Below, one piece after another: positions 52,266-62,342 of a DNA stretch of 64,000 nt. The position numbers and the translations under genes are program-made. Source of the stretch: Methylotenera_A sp040387515 (GTDB taxonomy: Bacteria; Pseudomonadota; Gammaproteobacteria; Burkholderiales; Methylophilaceae); assembly GCA_040387515.1 (NCBI GenBank), contig JAZKDP010000006.1, positions 94,718-158,717 on the forward strand, written 5' to 3'. Below the pieces are notes generated by a model. It saw nothing but the letters and a program-made list of their open reading frames with translations, was not told where the DNA came from and searched no databases. Each line of letters begins with the position of its first letter. The first letter of the stretch is position 1.

Positions 52266-55200
52266 TTGCGCTTAACTCATTTAAAACTTGCCGGCTTTAA
52301 GTCTTTTGTAGACCCAACCACCATCCATCTGCACGGACAGCGTGTAGGCGTTGTTGGGCCGAATGGTTGCGGCAAATCTAATGTAATGGAATCGGTGCGC
52401 TGGGTGCTGGGCGAATCTTCTGCCAAAGAAATGCGTGCAGATGCGATGGATGCAGTGATTTTTAATGGCTCATCTAATCGAAAACCCATATCGCGCGCCA
52501 GTGTAGAGCTGATTTTTGATAATAGTTTAGGCGGCGCGAGTGGTGAATGGAGCCAATACGCAGAGATTAGCGTCAAACGGGTGATTGAACGCGAAAAAGG
52601 TTCGACTTATTACATTAATAACACCGCCGTACGCAGACGCGATGTGGCTGATCTGTTTTTAGGTACAGGGCTTGGCGGTCGTGCCTATGCAATCATCGGC
52701 CAAAACACTATTTCACGCATTGTAGAGGCTAAGCCTGAAGAGTTGCGAGTGTTTCTAGAAGAAGCGGCTGGTATCAGCAAATATAAAGAGCGTCGTCGCG
52801 AAACGGAATTGCGACTGCGTGATACGCGTGAAAACCTGACTAGGGTAGAGGATATTTGTCGAGAACTGCAAAAGCAAATTACCAAATTAGAATCACAAGC
52901 GGTTGTTACACAACAGTATCATGCGCTGCAAGCCGCTTATAAGTTGGCGGATGGTCAATTATGGTTACTAAAAAAACGCGATGCCAGCGCGGAATGGGAG
53001 AAAACCAAGCGACAAGTTGAAAAGTTGGTGAATCAACTGGAATCGCAAATGGCTGAACTGCGAAAAAGCGAAGCAGATTTAGAAAAAAGTCGGCAAGCGC
53101 ATTATGCGGCTTCTGAAGGCATTAATACTGCACAAGCTGCGTATTATGAAGCCAATGCAACCGTTTCTAACCTCGAAAACCAAGTTAAACAAAACACAGA
53201 CGCGCGTGAGCGTATGGCGCAGCAATTGCAACAATTGGCACAATCACTAGAACGCAATGCGAATACCAGCAGTGCTTTGCAAGAAAGTTTAGTGCAGTTA
53301 AATAGCGAGTTAACAGCGGCCACAGCGCTTGAGCAGCAATCACAACAATCGATGGATGCATTAAAACTGAGCTTGCCAGAAAAACAAGCTGCGCTTAGAA
53401 CGGCCAATGAAGCGACGCAAAAAAGCCAGCAGGCCTTACTGGATACTAAGCAAAAAATTCAAATTGAAAGTAGTGGTATTCACTATTTAGAGCAAAACAT
53501 TTCCGAAAATATTCAACGTATTCAAAGATTTGAAGCTGATTCCTCGCGGTTAACTATACCAGATGAATCGCAGTTAAAAGACAGTGAGCTGGCTTTACAG
53601 CAAGCACAAAAAAATGTGCATGAGGTTGAACAGGAAGTACAAAAGCTTGTAGCGAGCGAATCAGTATTACAAACTACGATCAATCAATTGCGAGATCAGC
53701 AAACTCAAGCCCAGCGTGCCAGCAACCAGGCGGAAGCTGAATTGCAAACATTGCAGAAAATGCAACAATCGTTAAATGCGGCGGGCAAGTTAGATGGTTG
53801 GTTGCAAAATAACGGTTTAAAAAATAATGCACGACTATGGCAGAAGATTAAAACAGACGACGCTTGGAACGTAGCTTTAGAAGCGGTATTAGGCGCAAAG
53901 TTGAATGCATTAATCGCAGATAAAAGTGTGATCAATGATAGGCCACCTAGTTTTTTAGCGATGGGTTATAAGGCAACTGACAAGGTTGCCGTTGGCCAGC
54001 CAGCAACAAACAATCAACATTTAATGCCATTGATGAGCGCCATTAAAGCGTGTGATGAGGATTTGCGGCCGATTTTAGAGGATTGGTTAGCAGGAACATA
54101 CTTACTGACTGCCAATGATCAGAAAAATAACGATATCAAAGATAAAGCCATTTCAGCATTAAGGGTTGGCGAAACCTTGGTTAATCAGCAAGGTGATGTG
54201 TTTAGCAGCCACGGCGTGGTGTTTCATGGTGAGAGTTCGCAGCTAAGTGGCGTGTTAGAGCGGCAGGCGCAGCTAGAACAGCTGCAAAGTAAATTGCCCA
54301 GTCTACAAGTAGATTTGCAGGCGCTAAATGCAACCTTAAAAGATGCAGAAAATAACTTGCTGCAAGCACGTCAACAACAGCAACAGGAAAGTGCTCAGCT
54401 ACGTTCTGCCACGCAAACACAGCATCAACTGCAGCTTGAATTATCAAAGCTACAACAAGTACGCCAAACCGCGCTTGAGCGAGAAAAGAATATTCAAGCA
54501 GATATTGCCAATGCAAAAGCCAAATCGGCAGAACTTGTCAGTGCCAAAACACTTAAGCAAGATGCACTACAAGCGCTGACAAAAACTATTCAAGCGCTTG
54601 AGGTGGTGAAAAACAACGATGATGCAGCAAAAAAACAAGCTGAGCAATCTTATTTTTCAGTACGTGATTTTATGCAGTCGACCGAAAAAAAACATCAAGA
54701 GATTTATTTTAACTTAAAATTAATTAATAATAAAATCATTGAGATAAATAATAAAATTAATGTTAATAATGAAGAGAAAATCGCTTTTGAAGTACGCAAA
54801 GTCGAAGCGGAACAAGTGTTGGAATTAACGCCAATGGCGACGTTAAAAGCGAATCTTGTTGAAGCTGTTAATCGTAAGCAGCTATCTGAAACAGTTTTGG
54901 CAGCCGCGCGTAATCATTTGGTGGAGCAAGAACAAGCGTTGCAGAATTTTGAACGTACACGTATGCAAAATGAACAACAACTACATCCATTACGCGATGG
55001 TTTAGAGCAAAGCCGTCTTAACGAACAGCAAGCACGTTTAAGCTTTGAACAGTGTCAGGCCGGCTTGGTAGAAAATGGCCAGAATGAGCAGGAGTTGTCA
55101 GTTAGCTTGGCGGAAAATGCCAAAACAAGTGATTTAGTGCGTAAATCGAATCAAATCCAGCAAGAAATTGCTGCTTTAGGTGCCGTTAATTTAGCGGCTA

Positions 55201-55787
55201 TTCAAGAGTTGTCGACCGAAACTGAGCGTAAAACTTATTTAGATAGCCAGATGCAAGATTTGCATCAAGCGACCGAAACTTTAGAGGATGCTATTCGCAA
55301 GATTGATCGCGAAACCCGCGATAAATTGATGCATACATTTAATACCGTTAATCAAAATTTCGGTGAGTTATTTGCCACCTTGTTTGGTGGCGGCCAAGCT
55401 CGGCTGGAGTTACTGGGTGATGAGATTTTAGATACGGGTATGCAGGTATTTGCGCAACCGCCAGGCAAAAAGAATACGACTATTCAACTGTTATCTGGCG
55501 GTGAAAAAGCGTTGACTGCGCTGGCTTTGGTGTTCGCATTATTCAAGTTAAATCCTGCCCCATTTTGTTTGATGGATGAAGTGGACGCACCGTTGGATGA
55601 TAGCAATACCGAGCGATTCTGCCTCATGGTCAAAAAAATGAGTGAAAGAACACAATTTTTGTTTGTCAGTCACAATAAAGTAACCATGGAAATGGCGCAG
55701 CAACTCATTGGTGTTACCATGCAGGAGTCAGGTGTTTCGCGCATTGTGGATGTGGATATTGAGGCGGCACTGAGTTTTCAGAGTTAA
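52266..55787 (+). CDS. smc: Chromosome segregation ATPase SMC
   Basis: A 1173-residue SMC. The N-terminal ABC half has Walker A GPNGCGKSN (about 31-39) and FLEEAAGISKYKERR. Then come a coiled coil, a hinge (about 500-630, LDGWLQNNGLKNNARLWQKI), a second coiled coil rich in Gln/Ala (many QQ and QA pairs), and the C-terminal half with signature LLSGGEKALTALALVFALF and Walker B FCLMDEVDAPLDD. It compacts and segregates the chromosome with ScpA and ScpB, which are not in the window. TTG start without a strong ribosome-binding site. It heads the smc-zipA-ligA block typical of betaproteobacteria. Confidence 0.95.
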   Translation: MRLTHLKLAGFKSFVDPTTIHLHGQRVGVVGPNGCGKSNVMESVRWVLGESSAKEMRADAMDAVIFNGSSNRKPISRASVELIFDNSLGGASGEWSQYAEISVKRVIEREKGSTYYINNTAVRRRDVADLFLGTGLGGRAYAIIGQNTISRIVEAKPEELRVFLEEAAGISKYKERRRETELRLRDTRENLTRVEDICRELQKQITKLESQAVVTQQYHALQAAYKLADGQLWLLKKRDASAEWEKTKRQVEKLVNQLESQMAELRKSEADLEKSRQAHYAASEGINTAQAAYYEANATVSNLENQVKQNTDARERMAQQLQQLAQSLERNANTSSALQESLVQLNSELTAATALEQQSQQSMDALKLSLPEKQAALRTANEATQKSQQALLDTKQKIQIESSGIHYLEQNISENIQRIQRFEADSSRLTIPDESQLKDSELALQQAQKNVHEVEQEVQKLVASESVLQTTINQLRDQQTQAQRASNQAEAELQTLQKMQQSLNAAGKLDGWLQNNGLKNNARLWQKIKTDDAWNVALEAVLGAKLNALIADKSVINDRPPSFLAMGYKATDKVAVGQPATNNQHLMPLMSAIKACDEDLRPILEDWLAGTYLLTANDQKNNDIKDKAISALRVGETLVNQQGDVFSSHGVVFHGESSQLSGVLERQAQLEQLQSKLPSLQVDLQALNATLKDAENNLLQARQQQQQESAQLRSATQTQHQLQLELSKLQQVRQTALEREKNIQADIANAKAKSAELVSAKTLKQDALQALTKTIQALEVVKNNDDAAKKQAEQSYFSVRDFMQSTEKKHQEIYFNLKLINNKIIEINNKINVNNEEKIAFEVRKVEAEQVLELTPMATLKANLVEAVNRKQLSETVLAAARNHLVEQEQALQNFERTRMQNEQQLHPLRDGLEQSRLNEQQARLSFEQCQAGLVENGQNEQELSVSLAENAKTSDLVRKSNQIQQEIAALGAVNLAAIQELSTETERKTYLDSQMQDLHQATETLEDAIRKIDRETRDKLMHTFNTVNQNFGELFATLFGGGQARLELLGDEILDTGMQVFAQPPGKKNTTIQLLSGGEKALTALALVFALFKLNPAPFCLMDEVDAPLDDSNTERFCLMVKKMSERTQFLFVSHNKVTMEMAQQLIGVTMQESGVSRIVDVDIEAALSFQS

Positions 55788-55912
55788 TACGTAAATAGGT
55801 AATAAAAGTGCGGAAATCAATCATTCATTCACTGAATACCGCGATGTTTGCTTGAATTATTGCTAATTTCCACAGACAATAGTTACTTGTTCAAATCTAT
55901 CAGGATGCAGAG

Positions 55913-55974
55913 TTTTTAATAAGGCCTATTTAATAGGACTTATTTTAATGAGTCTCGATTTTAATAAGACTTAG
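55913..55974 (+). repeat. Four degenerate 14-16-bp tandem repeats upstream of zipA
   Basis: Four head-to-tail units resembling ATTTTAATAAGACTT occupy 55913-55927, 55928-55941, 55942-55957 and 55958-55974. Units 1 and 2 also form an imperfect hairpin (AATAAGGCCTA with TAGGACTTATT). They lie 45 bases before the zipA start, in a 232-base gap with no gene. They might bind a regulator or affect the leader RNA. Confidence 0.5.
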
Positions 55975-56019
55975 AACTAGCAAAAACCTTAACTTTAAAA
56001 TAGCAAGCTTTAAAAAAAT

Positions 56020-57402
56020 ATGTCAGATTTACAAATTATATTAATCATTTTGGGTGCGTTTATCATTGCAGGCGTTGTTGTATACAATTGGCTGCAAGAA
56101 AGAAAGTTGCATAAACAAGTCTCAAATGAATTTATTGTGCCGCAGAAAGACGTGCTGGCTGAAGACTTTTATATCGATACTGATGCGTTTGTAGAAAAAG
56201 AGCTGGCTGAAGTGTCGCATAAAATCAAGCATCCTGTATTTGAAGAGTCTGCCGACTTACCCATACGTTCTGAAGAGGTTGTTTTTAAAAACAAGGTATT
56301 AGAAGATTCTGTTTTAAAAGAAACAACTTTTAAAACAGCTGTATTGAATGAAGAAGCGTTAGAAGCATCGCAAAAAGAAACGGCCAAAAAAGAACTTGCG
56401 ACTAATGCTGTTAGCGAAAACTATTCAAATAATGAAGGTTATTCAAGTTCTGCTCTTACAAAGCAAGCAACCAGCGCAGAACATACGATTGAAAAGCCTA
56501 GTGAATATAAAATAAGTGCAGAAAAACCAAGTGAAATTGATTACACACCGCCGCAATTACCCAGTGGCATACATCCGCAAATTGATCTAACTGCAATTTT
56601 GTACGCAAATAAGAATATTAGTTACCAAGCGCTATACGATATGGCTACAAATATTGATGATATTAGTTTACCTATGTTGATATATGGACTTGATGACAGT
56701 GATAAATGGCATTTGGTCGAGACGAATGATGCGTTACAGGTTGACGTTAGTGCATTAACATTTAAACAGGCGACTTGCAGCTTGCAGCTTGCAGATAGAG
56801 GCGGTCCTGCTGCAAAAAATGTGTTGAATAAGTTCCAGTTTGCCGTCGAGAGTATGGGCTTGGAACTAAATGCGCATGTTGAATGGCAAGGTAGTGGCGA
56901 TGTGCTGCAACGTGCGATTGAAATCGACCAGTTTTGCATCGAAGTGGATCAGTTGATTAATATCCATATCGCACAAGATGAAGCGCCGATTCACGGCACT
57001 AAATTTAGAGGTTTAGCTGAAGCAAGTGGCATGGCACTAAGTGATGATGGTAAATTTTATTATCAGGATACTAGCGCTCATAAATCACCGTTATTTAGTG
57101 CGATAGAAGCCAATAACCAAGCATTTACGGCTGAAAGTTTGCGCAATAGCGTACTAAAAGCGATTACTTTTCAATTAGAAATCCCTAAAGTACCAAATTG
57201 TGAACAAGCGTTTAACCAAATGATTTTAGTTGCACAAAAACTTAGCCATAGTTTGAACGCAAGCCTAGTGGATGATAACCAAAAACCATTGGGTGATTTA
57301 CAAATAGAAAAAATCCGCCAACAGCTTAAAGTCATTCATGCAACAATGGTGGCGCGTGGTGTAATGCCAGGAAGCCCAGCAAGCATGCGCCTTTTCAATT
57401 AG
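56020..57402 (+). CDS. zipA: Cell division protein ZipA
   Basis: A 460-residue divisome protein that anchors and bundles FtsZ at the inner membrane. It has an N-terminal membrane anchor (about 4-24, LQIILIILGAFIIAGVVVYNW), a charged linker rich in Glu, Lys and Ser (about 25-190), and a C-terminal ZipA domain that binds the FtsZ tail (about 215-455, including LPMLIYGLDDSDKWH and FRGLAEASGMALSDDGKFYY). The linker is long. It lies between smc and ligA, the standard order. No clear Shine-Dalgarno sequence precedes the ATG. Confidence 0.92.
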   Translation: MSDLQIILIILGAFIIAGVVVYNWLQERKLHKQVSNEFIVPQKDVLAEDFYIDTDAFVEKELAEVSHKIKHPVFEESADLPIRSEEVVFKNKVLEDSVLKETTFKTAVLNEEALEASQKETAKKELATNAVSENYSNNEGYSSSALTKQATSAEHTIEKPSEYKISAEKPSEIDYTPPQLPSGIHPQIDLTAILYANKNISYQALYDMATNIDDISLPMLIYGLDDSDKWHLVETNDALQVDVSALTFKQATCSLQLADRGGPAAKNVLNKFQFAVESMGLELNAHVEWQGSGDVLQRAIEIDQFCIEVDQLINIHIAQDEAPIHGTKFRGLAEASGMALSDDGKFYYQDTSAHKSPLFSAIEANNQAFTAESLRNSVLKAITFQLEIPKVPNCEQAFNQMILVAQKLSHSLNASLVDDNQKPLGDLQIEKIRQQLKVIHATMVARGVMPGSPASMRLFN

Positions 57403-57411
57403 TTTTTGCGC

Positions 57412-59511
57412 ATGGCCACTTTAGAAATTGCCCGTCAGCAAGTAGCCGAACTTGCTGCAATAATCGCGCAGCACGATTACCAGTATTACGTATTGGATGC
57501 GCCAACAGTCACAGACAGCGAATATGATGGCTTATACCGTCAGTTGGTTGATTTAGAAAAACAATTTCCCGAGTTAATTACTGGAGATTCGCCCACACAA
57601 AGAGTAGGCGGCAGTGCAGTGAGTAATCTCGGCAGCATCACACACCGTCAAGCCATGTTGTCTCTTAATAATGCCTTTGGCGTTGACGAACTTTTGGCTT
57701 TTGATAAACGCATCCGCGACAGTTTGGGTGTTGAACAAATTGAATACGCGGTTGAACCTAAGTTTGATGGCTTAGCCATCACGCTTACCTATGAAAACGG
57801 CGTGTTTACACAAGGTGCAACGCGTGGCGATGGTTACACAGGCGAAAATGTGACGCATAATTTACGCACCATCCGGGCAATTCCCACCAAATTAGTCACA
57901 CCAAACCCACCAGAATTATTAGAAGTACGCGGCGAAGTGATTATGCTAAAGCGCGATTTTGAACGATTGAATCTGGCACAAGAAAAATCAGGCGCAAAGT
58001 TATTCGCTAATCCACGCAATGCCGCCGCAGGCAGCTTACGTCAGCTTGATCCGCAAATTACCGCCACACGCCCACTGCATTTTTTCGCATATGGCTTAGG
58101 TGAGGCAATTGGCACGCCGACACTTAAATCGCATGCAGAAGCGATGGATTATTTAACTAGTTTACGTTTTCCTGTCAGTGATTTGCGCGCGGTTAAGTTA
58201 AGTGCTGTGGGGTTGCAGGATTATTACGCCGACATTGGCCAAAAGCGTTCTAGCTTGCCGTTTGATATTGATGGCGTTGTGTATAAAGTGAATCAATTTA
58301 ATCAGCAAAATGAGTTGGGTTTTGTTTCGCGCGCGCCGCGCTGGGCAATTGCACATAAATATCCTGCGGAAGAAGCGCAAACCTTAGTAGAAGATATTAC
58401 CGTACAAGTTGGCCGTACAGGTGCAATCACCCCAGTAGCAAGGCTGAAAGCGGTGTTTGTAGGTGGTGTGACGGTCACCAATGCGACTTTGCACAATGAG
58501 GACGAACTGCGCCGTAAAGACATTCGTATTGGTGATACCGTGATTGTCAGGCGGGCAGGGGATGTGATTCCAGAAGTGGTTTCTGTGCTTTTGGATAAAC
58601 GCCCGTCAAATGCGCAATTATTCACTATGCCAAATATCTGCCCAGAATGCGGCTCTCATATTGAGCGACCATTAGATGAAGCCGTTGCACGTTGTACAGG
58701 TGGCTTAATTTGCCCTGCACAACGCAAACAAGCCATCACACATTTCGCCTCACGTCGTGCAATGGATATCGAAGGTATGGGCGAAAAGCTGGCTGATCAA
58801 TTAGTTGAAGCTGATTTAGTTAAATCCTTAGATGATATTTACAAGCTAGAAGTATCGACATTAGCCAATTTAGAGCGCATGGCAGAAAAATCTGCACAAA
58901 ACGTAGTTAATGCCTTGAACAAGAGTAAAAAAACTACGCTGGCCCGTTTTATTTATGGATTGGGCATTCGCAACGTGGGTGAGGCGACAGCTAAAGATTT
59001 GAGCCTGCACTTCGGTAATCTGCAGGCTTTATTGGATGCAGACGTTGAGGCATTGTTGCAAGTAAATGATGTGGGGCCAATTGTGGCTGACTCTTTATTG
59101 CAGTTTTTAAGTGAGCCACATAATCGTGAAGTGATTGATTCTATGCGTGCGCTAGGCATTAATTGGCCAGAAAGTGCTGGCAAACAAAAAGCCACGGGCG
59201 CATTGTTAGATAAAACATTTGTGTTAACTGGCACGCTGCCAAATTTATCGCGCGATGCGGCACAAGCCTTGATAGAGGCCGCGGGTGGGAAAGTGACTGG
59301 CAGCGTTTCTAAGAAAACACATTATGTTGTTGCAGGCGCAGAGGCGGGTAGCAAGTTAGAAAAAGCCTTAAGCTTGAATGTAACTGTTATAGATGAAGCA
59401 GGGCTTATGCAATTACTATCAGATAGTCATGATTTAAATACATCAAAACCAGCAACTAATGCCGTTGTAAATGCGTCAGATTCAATGGATATTCAAAAAA
59501 CCTTATTTTAA
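57412..59511 (+). CDS. ligA: NAD-dependent DNA ligase LigA
   Basis: A 699-residue ligase that seals nicks using NAD+. Domains in order: Ia (HDYQYYVLDAPTVTDSEYDGLYRQL, NMN binding), the adenylation domain with the catalytic lysine in EPKFDG (Lys117), the OB fold, a four-cysteine zinc finger (CPEC ... CTGGLICP, about 408-435), the HhH repeats (GLGIRNVGEATAKDL and LLQVNDVGPIVADSL), and a C-terminal BRCT domain (TFVLTGTLPNLSRDAAQALIE). All are complete. The ATG at 57412 is preferred to an in-frame TTG six bases upstream. It starts 9 bases after zipA, so the two are co-transcribed. Confidence 0.96.
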   Translation: MATLEIARQQVAELAAIIAQHDYQYYVLDAPTVTDSEYDGLYRQLVDLEKQFPELITGDSPTQRVGGSAVSNLGSITHRQAMLSLNNAFGVDELLAFDKRIRDSLGVEQIEYAVEPKFDGLAITLTYENGVFTQGATRGDGYTGENVTHNLRTIRAIPTKLVTPNPPELLEVRGEVIMLKRDFERLNLAQEKSGAKLFANPRNAAAGSLRQLDPQITATRPLHFFAYGLGEAIGTPTLKSHAEAMDYLTSLRFPVSDLRAVKLSAVGLQDYYADIGQKRSSLPFDIDGVVYKVNQFNQQNELGFVSRAPRWAIAHKYPAEEAQTLVEDITVQVGRTGAITPVARLKAVFVGGVTVTNATLHNEDELRRKDIRIGDTVIVRRAGDVIPEVVSVLLDKRPSNAQLFTMPNICPECGSHIERPLDEAVARCTGGLICPAQRKQAITHFASRRAMDIEGMGEKLADQLVEADLVKSLDDIYKLEVSTLANLERMAEKSAQNVVNALNKSKKTTLARFIYGLGIRNVGEATAKDLSLHFGNLQALLDADVEALLQVNDVGPIVADSLLQFLSEPHNREVIDSMRALGINWPESAGKQKATGALLDKTFVLTGTLPNLSRDAAQALIEAAGGKVTGSVSKKTHYVVAGAEAGSKLEKALSLNVTVIDEAGLMQLLSDSHDLNTSKPATNAVVNASDSMDIQKTLF

Positions 59512-59521
59512 AAAAGCATAT

Positions 59522-60445
59522 ATGAAACTAGAAAATACATTTAAAAAATTACCTATATTATTGTTTTTAATTGGATTTAATTTAAACGCAGCAGAGCTTT
59601 CTGAAAAAAATGCCAGCTGTGCACAGGCATTAAATCAAGGAGATATTAGCAAGGCGGTCAGCATTTCAAGTGATATATTGAAATCAGATGCGAATAATAG
59701 AGAGGGTTTATTGTGTAAAGGTCGTGCGCTTGGGGCGCAAGGCAATTATCAAGAAGCGTTAAGCGCATTAGAGTTGGGTGCTAAACAATCCAAAGAGCCA
59801 TTTGATCAAATTATTGCGCATTTACTAATCGGTAATTTGCACAAACAAAACAAACAATACGGTGTTGCAATGGCTAGTTATAACAAAAGTTTAGCGCTAT
59901 GTTTGCAAGTGAAAAATCAGAAATTTTCGCATATTAATTACAATTTAATTGGCGAAACTCAAGCGTTAAGTGGTGATCTTAATGCCGCATTAACAAGCTA
60001 TAAAGCGGGTGAAAAAATAGCCATGAATGATGGTGAGCGTGCAGATAGCTACGAAAGGTTAGCCAATACTTATAGCGCGTTAGGTCAGCATGATTTGGCG
60101 ATTGAGCATCAAGTTAAAGCTACTTTACTGCAAAAAAGGTCTGGCACTTTAGATCAGAACGCAAACGCCAACATGGAAATGGGGCGCGTTTATACGGCGG
60201 CCAAAGAGTATCAAAATGCCGAAAGAACTTATACGAAGTTGATACAGTTTGCTAAAGATAATGGCGGTGCTTATTACGAAGCCAAAGCCAATATAGGCTT
60301 GGCGCAAACCAAATTAGCGATGGGTGATACGGCGGCGGCCAAAAGCATACTAGCTGACTCTGAAAAAATAGCTAAAAGTATCGGTGCTAATGATCTAATT
60401 GCTGAAATTGATGACTCACTTAATAAAGTCAACACTCAAAAGTAA
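59522..60445 (+). CDS. Exported TPR protein
   Basis: A 307-residue protein with a signal peptide (cleavage near LNA-AELSE) and about six TPR-like repeats, for example NREGLLCKGRALGAQGNYQEALSALELG, LIGNLHKQNKQYGVAMASYNKSL, and LANTYSALGQHDLAIEHQVKA. It is a periplasmic scaffold of unknown partner. The ATG at 59522 gives a normal signal peptide; an in-frame start 51 bases upstream would lie inside ligA. The gap to ligA is 10 bases, so it probably shares that transcript. Confidence 0.8.
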   Translation: MKLENTFKKLPILLFLIGFNLNAAELSEKNASCAQALNQGDISKAVSISSDILKSDANNREGLLCKGRALGAQGNYQEALSALELGAKQSKEPFDQIIAHLLIGNLHKQNKQYGVAMASYNKSLALCLQVKNQKFSHINYNLIGETQALSGDLNAALTSYKAGEKIAMNDGERADSYERLANTYSALGQHDLAIEHQVKATLLQKRSGTLDQNANANMEMGRVYTAAKEYQNAERTYTKLIQFAKDNGGAYYEAKANIGLAQTKLAMGDTAAAKSILADSEKIAKSIGANDLIAEIDDSLNKVNTQK

Positions 60446-60562
60446 GTATCCAGTTTAATGCATTCAAACTCACTAAAAGTGTAAGGGAATTCAGGTAATC
60501 ACGACTAATCGATATTAATTCAACAGCGTTCCATCAAACCAGTTAACTTAAGGCGATATTTC

Positions 60563-61624
60563 ATGATTATTCTGAATCAATCTAAACGCAATCCCAGCAA
60601 TATCCAGCCGTCTGAGATTACACCTCGCGAGGTGTTTGAGCATAGACGCAGTTTTTTAAAAGCTGCTGGCTTCAGTTTGGCTGCAGGTTCTGCGTTGTTG
60701 TTATCGGGTAAGACAATTGCTGGCAATATCTCTGGGGGCGCTATTAGCAATACGGCGGAAAATGGCGCAGGGCGTGCTAATGCATCAGCAGCAAAAGTCG
60801 CTTTTAAAGCTGGCACAAGGCAAAAAATAAATGGTTATAGTAAAACTGCTTATGGCGCTGGTGAAAAACTCACACCGTATGAAGACATCACTACTTACAA
60901 TAATTATTACGAGTTTGGTACAGGCAAAGGCGACCCTGCGATTGAAGCCGTATTGTTTAAACCGCGCCCATGGACGATTAGCATAGAAGGTCATGTTAAA
61001 AAAGCTAAAAGCATTAGCATAGAAGACCTACTTAAATTAACTCCCTTAGAAGAACGTATTTATCGCATGCGCTGTGTTGAGGGCTGGTCGATGGTGATTC
61101 CATGGGTTGGTTTACCATTAGCCAGCTTGGTGAAATGGGCTGAGCCCACTGGCAATGCTAAATATATTGAATTTATATCCGCCAACGATTCTTTGACAAT
61201 GCCTGGCGTACGCTCACCGATATTGGATTGGCCTTACACAGAGGGTTTGCGTATGGATGAAGCCACCAATTCACTCACCTTGTTAGCCGTGGGTTTATAT
61301 GGTGAGTATCTACCCAATCAAAACGGCGCGCCTGTCCGCTTGGTAATGCCTTGGAAATATGGATTTAAAGGCTCAAAAGCCATTGTAAAAATTAGATTCG
61401 TAGAGAAAATGCCATTAACTACTTGGGTAAAAGCCGGGCCAAATGAATATGGTTTTTATGCTAATGTAAATCCTAATGTTGATCATCCGCGCTGGTCACA
61501 ATCTTCTGAAAAGCCCATTGGCAGGGGCTTATTTGGTGGCCGCATCAAAACCAAAATGTTCAATGGCTATAGTGAACAAGTCGGGCAAATGTACGCGGGT
61601 TTAGATTTAAATAAAAACTTTTAA
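60563..61624 (+). CDS. msrP: Methionine-sulfoxide reductase catalytic subunit MsrP
   Basis: A 353-residue molybdopterin enzyme (YedY) that repairs oxidised methionine in periplasmic proteins. It has a Tat signal (RRSFLKAAGFS, Arg28-Arg29) and the sulfite-oxidase-type Mo-binding domain. The Mo-ligating cysteine is in YRMRCVEGWSM (Cys171). The segments VIPWVGLPLASLVKWAEPTG and LVMPWKYGFKGSKAIVKIRF are typical. The leader before the signal is long. It is followed at 37 bases by msrQ, its haem partner. Confidence 0.95.
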   Translation: MIILNQSKRNPSNIQPSEITPREVFEHRRSFLKAAGFSLAAGSALLLSGKTIAGNISGGAISNTAENGAGRANASAAKVAFKAGTRQKINGYSKTAYGAGEKLTPYEDITTYNNYYEFGTGKGDPAIEAVLFKPRPWTISIEGHVKKAKSISIEDLLKLTPLEERIYRMRCVEGWSMVIPWVGLPLASLVKWAEPTGNAKYIEFISANDSLTMPGVRSPILDWPYTEGLRMDEATNSLTLLAVGLYGEYLPNQNGAPVRLVMPWKYGFKGSKAIVKIRFVEKMPLTTWVKAGPNEYGFYANVNPNVDHPRWSQSSEKPIGRGLFGGRIKTKMFNGYSEQVGQMYAGLDLNKNF

Positions 61625-61661
61625 ATATTAATGTGATTTATTATTTATTTAAAATAAACAT

Positions 61662-62306
61662 ATGAAAAATAAGCATATTATCTTTATAAAAGTGGCGGTA
61701 TGGATATGTGCATTATTACCATTAGCGCGCCTCATATGGCTAGGTGTTCATGATGATTTAAGTGCAAACCCCGTGGAATTCGTTGAACGCTCCACTGGTA
61801 CTTGGGCACTGGTTTTCCTGTTAATCACACTGAGCATGACGCCAATTCGCTTGCTGACAGGGCAGGTGTGGCAAATACAACTTAGGCGAATGCTTGGTCT
61901 ATGGATGTTCTTTTATGCTTGCCTGCATATAACAACTTATATTTGGCTGGATTATTCGTTTTTATGGACAGACATTGTAAAAGACATCATTAAGCATCCA
62001 TATGTGATTGTCGGCTTTATGGCCTTTATGCTGACCATTCCACTAGCCATTACTTCAAATAAATTCATGATCAAACGTCTGAAAAAAAATTGGAAAAAAC
62101 TGCATCAGGTGGTTTATCTAATCGCTATTTTGGCTATCCTGCATTTTTGGTGGTTAGTTAAAAAAGATGTCACCGAACCGTTTTATTACGCAGCTGTGTT
62201 AGGTATATTGTTTGGTATTAGGCTGTATTACAAATATTCAAGCAATAAGTATCTTAGTAGTAAATCCTCATCAAGCCCCCAAATGAACATAAATAAAGCT
62301 ATATAA
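61662..62306 (+). CDS. msrQ: Haem-binding membrane subunit MsrQ
   Basis: This 214-residue inner-membrane cytochrome (YedZ) passes electrons to MsrP. It has six or so helices, with haem-ligand histidines in FYACLHITTYIWLD and KKLHQVVYLIAILAILHFWWL. The N-terminal ALLPLARLIWLGVHDDL and the TWALVFLLITLSMTPIRLLTG motif are characteristic. Gene order msrP-msrQ is standard. A 9-bp inverted repeat (62291-62299 with 62308-62316) overlaps its stop codon and may act as a weak terminator. Confidence 0.95.
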   Translation: MKNKHIIFIKVAVWICALLPLARLIWLGVHDDLSANPVEFVERSTGTWALVFLLITLSMTPIRLLTGQVWQIQLRRMLGLWMFFYACLHITTYIWLDYSFLWTDIVKDIIKHPYVIVGFMAFMLTIPLAITSNKFMIKRLKKNWKKLHQVVYLIAILAILHFWWLVKKDVTEPFYYAAVLGILFGIRLYYKYSSNKYLSSKSSSSPQMNINKAI

Positions 62307-62342
62307 GGCTTTATTTGGTAGGTGCAGCGATTTAACGCATAT

